Positions 62,631 to 64,000 of a stretch of 64,000 bases of DNA are shown here, in pieces. Source of the DNA: an uncultured Clostridia bacterium (GTDB lineage Bacteria > Bacillota > Clostridia > Oscillospirales > Acutalibacteraceae). The notes under the pieces were generated by a model. That model was not told where the DNA came from. It did no database searches and saw only the letters and a program-made list of their open reading frames with translations. How positions within the stretch are numbered: the first letter of the stretch is position 1; every line of letters starts with the position of its first letter. The stretch lies in NCBI GenBank assembly GCA_944412445.1, contig CALYBJ010000012.1, positions 1 through 64,000 on the forward strand, in the 5' to 3' direction. Both the position numbers and the translations under genes were made by a program.

Positions 62631-63182
62631 ATGGAAAACTATACATTGTTATTTGAAGATAATTATTTTCATGTAAATATTTCACAGAATGAAAAATATA
62701 TGTTAGTTACAAAAGCAACAACTGTTCAGTTGTACGATTTTCTAAAGAAAAACAAATTATGTGATATAGCGGTTAAGAATGTAGAATCATCCTTGTTTTC
62801 TCAAAATGAAAAATGGCTTGTGTTAAGAAAAGCAAGCAGTATGGTGATTTTTGATTTAAATAAAATGGAAATGGTAAAAATTATTCGCACAGGCGGTTTT
62901 GCGTCAGTGCCGTGCAAGTTCAGAAATGATATTTTTTATTACGGTTATAACCACAAAGATCAAGCTAAATCTATACAGTGCATAAATCTTAATACGATGG
63001 TAAAAGAGGAGACTGTAAAAAAAAGTGAGGTGCTGATTCGTGATTTCGGTATAAAAAATGACGAATTGATTGTTTTTTATACTCATGTCAGTGACAATGT
63101 GATAGATATAAAAAAATACAATTTAGCTTCAAAACACATTACTCAAGGTTTCAAATGTATATTATGTTACATACGAGCTTAA
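62631..63182 (+). CDS. Truncated beta-propeller paralogue (probable AHH immunity remnant)
   Basis: The 183-residue product matches the first two thirds of the protein at 57611, for example SSLFSQNEKWLVLRKASSMV against KSFFSQSEKFIILRCPATFV. It then ends in CILCYIRA, out of register with the parent. The ATG has AAAGGAAG upstream. It is likely shortened by recombination with the fragment that follows and may or may not still protect. Confidence 0.65.
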   Translation: MENYTLLFEDNYFHVNISQNEKYMLVTKATTVQLYDFLKKNKLCDIAVKNVESSLFSQNEKWLVLRKASSMVIFDLNKMEMVKIIRTGGFASVPCKFRNDIFYYGYNHKDQAKSIQCINLNTMVKEETVKKSEVLIRDFGIKNDELIVFYTHVSDNVIDIKKYNLASKHITQGFKCILCYIRA

Positions 63183-63342
63183 AGATGAATATTTTGATTT
63201 TGATGATTGGAGCAAGACTGAGGCACATACGCGTAATCCTATTATCTATTTTTTTAATCAAATGGGATATCTGTCCCAAAGTAAATCCTATTTTAAACCT
63301 TTTTATTGGGGTTTTGAACTAACGTTTTCTGTGAAAGGATAA
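63127..63342 (+). pseudogene. C-terminal fragment of another immunity-like protein
   Basis: A second frame, overlapping the end of the propeller paralogue, reads VSNVYYVTYELKDEYFDF and on to YWGFELTFSVKG and stops. It has a protein-like composition but no start codon and does not match the propeller family. It appears to be the 3' end of a different gene joined by deletion. Confidence 0.5.
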
Positions 63343-63347
63343 TTATT

Positions 63348-63512
63348 ATGAAAAAAAAACACAAAATAATTATTATATGCTGTGCTGTCGTTTTGCTTGT
63401 ATTAATCGTTTCTTTGATTGTATATCCATGGTGGCCTTATTTTGTGGCTTATTGTGTTCTGTTTTGGGCTGCCATAATTTATGACACAATAAGCAACTGG
63501 TTAGTTAGATAG
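63348..63512 (+). CDS. Small two-helix membrane protein
   Basis: This 54-residue protein begins MKKKHKIIII and has two hydrophobic segments (about 7-25 and 30-43) with an intervening PWWPY turn. AAAGGA lies 8 bp before the ATG. It starts six bases after the stop of the immunity-like fragment and could be a membrane-acting immunity protein. No family is recognised. Confidence 0.55.
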   Translation: MKKKHKIIIICCAVVLLVLIVSLIVYPWWPYFVAYCVLFWAAIIYDTISNWLVR

Positions 63513-63630
63513 GGGAGTAAAAATGTGCAATAAGCGGGCTAAACCGTCCGCAAAAATAAAATTTTAAATACAGAATATTTAAAAATAAAAACACGGAAAA
63601 CCATAGATATTTAAGAATTACCGAAACATT

Positions 63631-63683
63631 AAGGCTTTGGCGGAGACAGTACTGTGTACGGCAAAATCGTCAAAGCCTTTTTT
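63631..63683 (+). terminator. Intrinsic terminator at the end of the RHS locus
   Basis: AAGGCTTTG (63631-63639) pairs with CAAAGCCTT (63671-63679), followed by TTTT. The loop is long (about 31 bases). Confidence 0.65.
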
Positions 63684-63832
63684 CTTAATAATTACCATAT
63701 ATTTTTTCGTTACATATTGCTAAATATTCTTTTACATCGCATGAAAAATCAGATCAAACGGTTTTTAATGAGGGCTTTATGCTCATTTGTGTATGTGGCT
63801 ATATGCTGAATGCATATAATTATACCATACAA

Positions 63833-63857
63833 CCGCCGGCGTAAACGGTACAAATAT
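63833..63857 (+). repeat. RHS core-tip junction remnant, copy 4
   Basis: CGCCGGCGTAAACGGTACAA and the next few bases match the part of the junction that encodes AGVNGTN. Nothing of a toxin follows, so only a scar of a further cassette remains. Confidence 0.65.
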
Positions 63858-63892
63858 CAATATTAAAAAAGTTTAATTTTCAAGAAAACAAT

Positions 63893-63928
63893 ATATAGCG
63901 TGTGAGTTTTCCTGCTTGCACGCTATAT
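63893..63928. other. Inverted repeat downstream of RHS scar
   Basis: ATATAGCGTG (63893-63902) pairs perfectly with CACGCTATAT (63919-63928) around a 16-base loop. The downstream sequence is AT-rich without a clean T run, so it may be a weak terminator. Confidence 0.5.
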
Positions 63929-63962
63929 TATTTATTATTTGTATGTTTTTTGTTTTTTTTAT

Positions 63963-63998
63963 AAAAAAATACCGCCTAAAAGTTTTTTCTTTTAGACG
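63963..63998 (-). terminator. Minus-strand terminator of a gene beyond the window
   Basis: CGCCTAAAAG (63973-63982) pairs with CTTTTAGACG (63989-63998) with one mismatch, and an A run on the plus strand (63963-63969) gives a T run on the minus strand. It implies a minus-strand gene just past 64000. Confidence 0.65.
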
Positions 63999-64000
63999 AT

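Larger units (their letters stand above)
63513..64000. other. 488-bp end region without genes
   Basis: No protein gene is supported. The stretch holds a terminator, a short RHS junction remnant, an inverted repeat and a minus-strand terminator, each listed separately. Confidence 0.6.

Noticed and set aside
1..64000. tRNA, rRNA or classic riboswitch
   Set aside because: I looked in the gaps before cysK, nagB, liv and ior genes and saw no tRNA-like cloverleaf or recognisable riboswitch core. A covariance-model scan could still find one.

Overview
The window looks like chromosomal DNA of an anaerobic, spore-forming, low-GC Clostridia species, most likely of the Ruminococcaceae/Oscillospiraceae type from a gut or rumen. 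The pointers are Spo0A and SpoIVB, a mixed-acid and ethanol fermentation set (L-lactate dehydrogenase, pyruvate formate-lyase with its activase, AdhE, [FeFe] hydrogenases, the redox sensor Rex, indolepyruvate:ferredoxin oxidoreductase), three secreted proteins with C-terminal dockerins, and TTG/GTG starts preceded by strong Shine-Dalgarno sequences. No tRNA, rRNA or CRISPR array was seen. Family assignments rest on motifs read by eye; no database search was run.

Layout. 1-12.1 kb holds housekeeping and fermentation genes: mreB, ldh, recD2, a lipoprotein/radical-SAM/PqqD-like operon, pflBA, a small helical protein, then nagB with a lipoprotein. 12.4-14.3 kb holds spo0A and a LysR regulator. 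14.4-23.6 kb is a redox and hydrogen module: rex (with its own operator), adhE, an APH-fold kinase, two tiny [2Fe-2S] proteins, a sensory [FeFe]-hydrogenase with a PAS domain, a PP2C/SpoIIE phosphatase and a group-B-like [FeFe]-hydrogenase. 23.7-29.6 kb holds a HAD phosphatase and a complete livKHMGF branched-chain amino acid ABC transporter, with possible competing RNA hairpins between livK and livH. 29.6-46.3 kb mixes a GH28-like enzyme, three dockerin proteins, cysK, RNA-modification genes (RluA type, trmN6, rsmI), iorAB and spoIVB.

46.4-53.5 kb is an accessory, defence-like island. It has a SIR2-HerA pair in which the SIR2 gene carries an apparent one-base frameshift, a D-Ala-D-Ala-ligase-like ATP-grasp gene, and a large P-loop NTPase with helical repeats. 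Upstream of the NTPase lie four copies of a 10-bp element arranged with dyad symmetry.

53.5-63.9 kb is a polymorphic-toxin locus. A 1368-residue secreted RHS/YD-repeat protein ends in an AHH-type nuclease tip. Downstream lies a run of displaced alternative tips, each restarting at the same RHS-core sequence (GVNGTNMFAY, then NNPV and DP), each followed by its own putative immunity gene, and several decayed to remnants. Two cassette types occur twice, and this links a family of beta-propeller-like proteins to the AHH tip as its probable immunity proteins. The array, the frameshifted SIR2-HerA pair and the hydrogen-sensing operon are the parts most worth following up.
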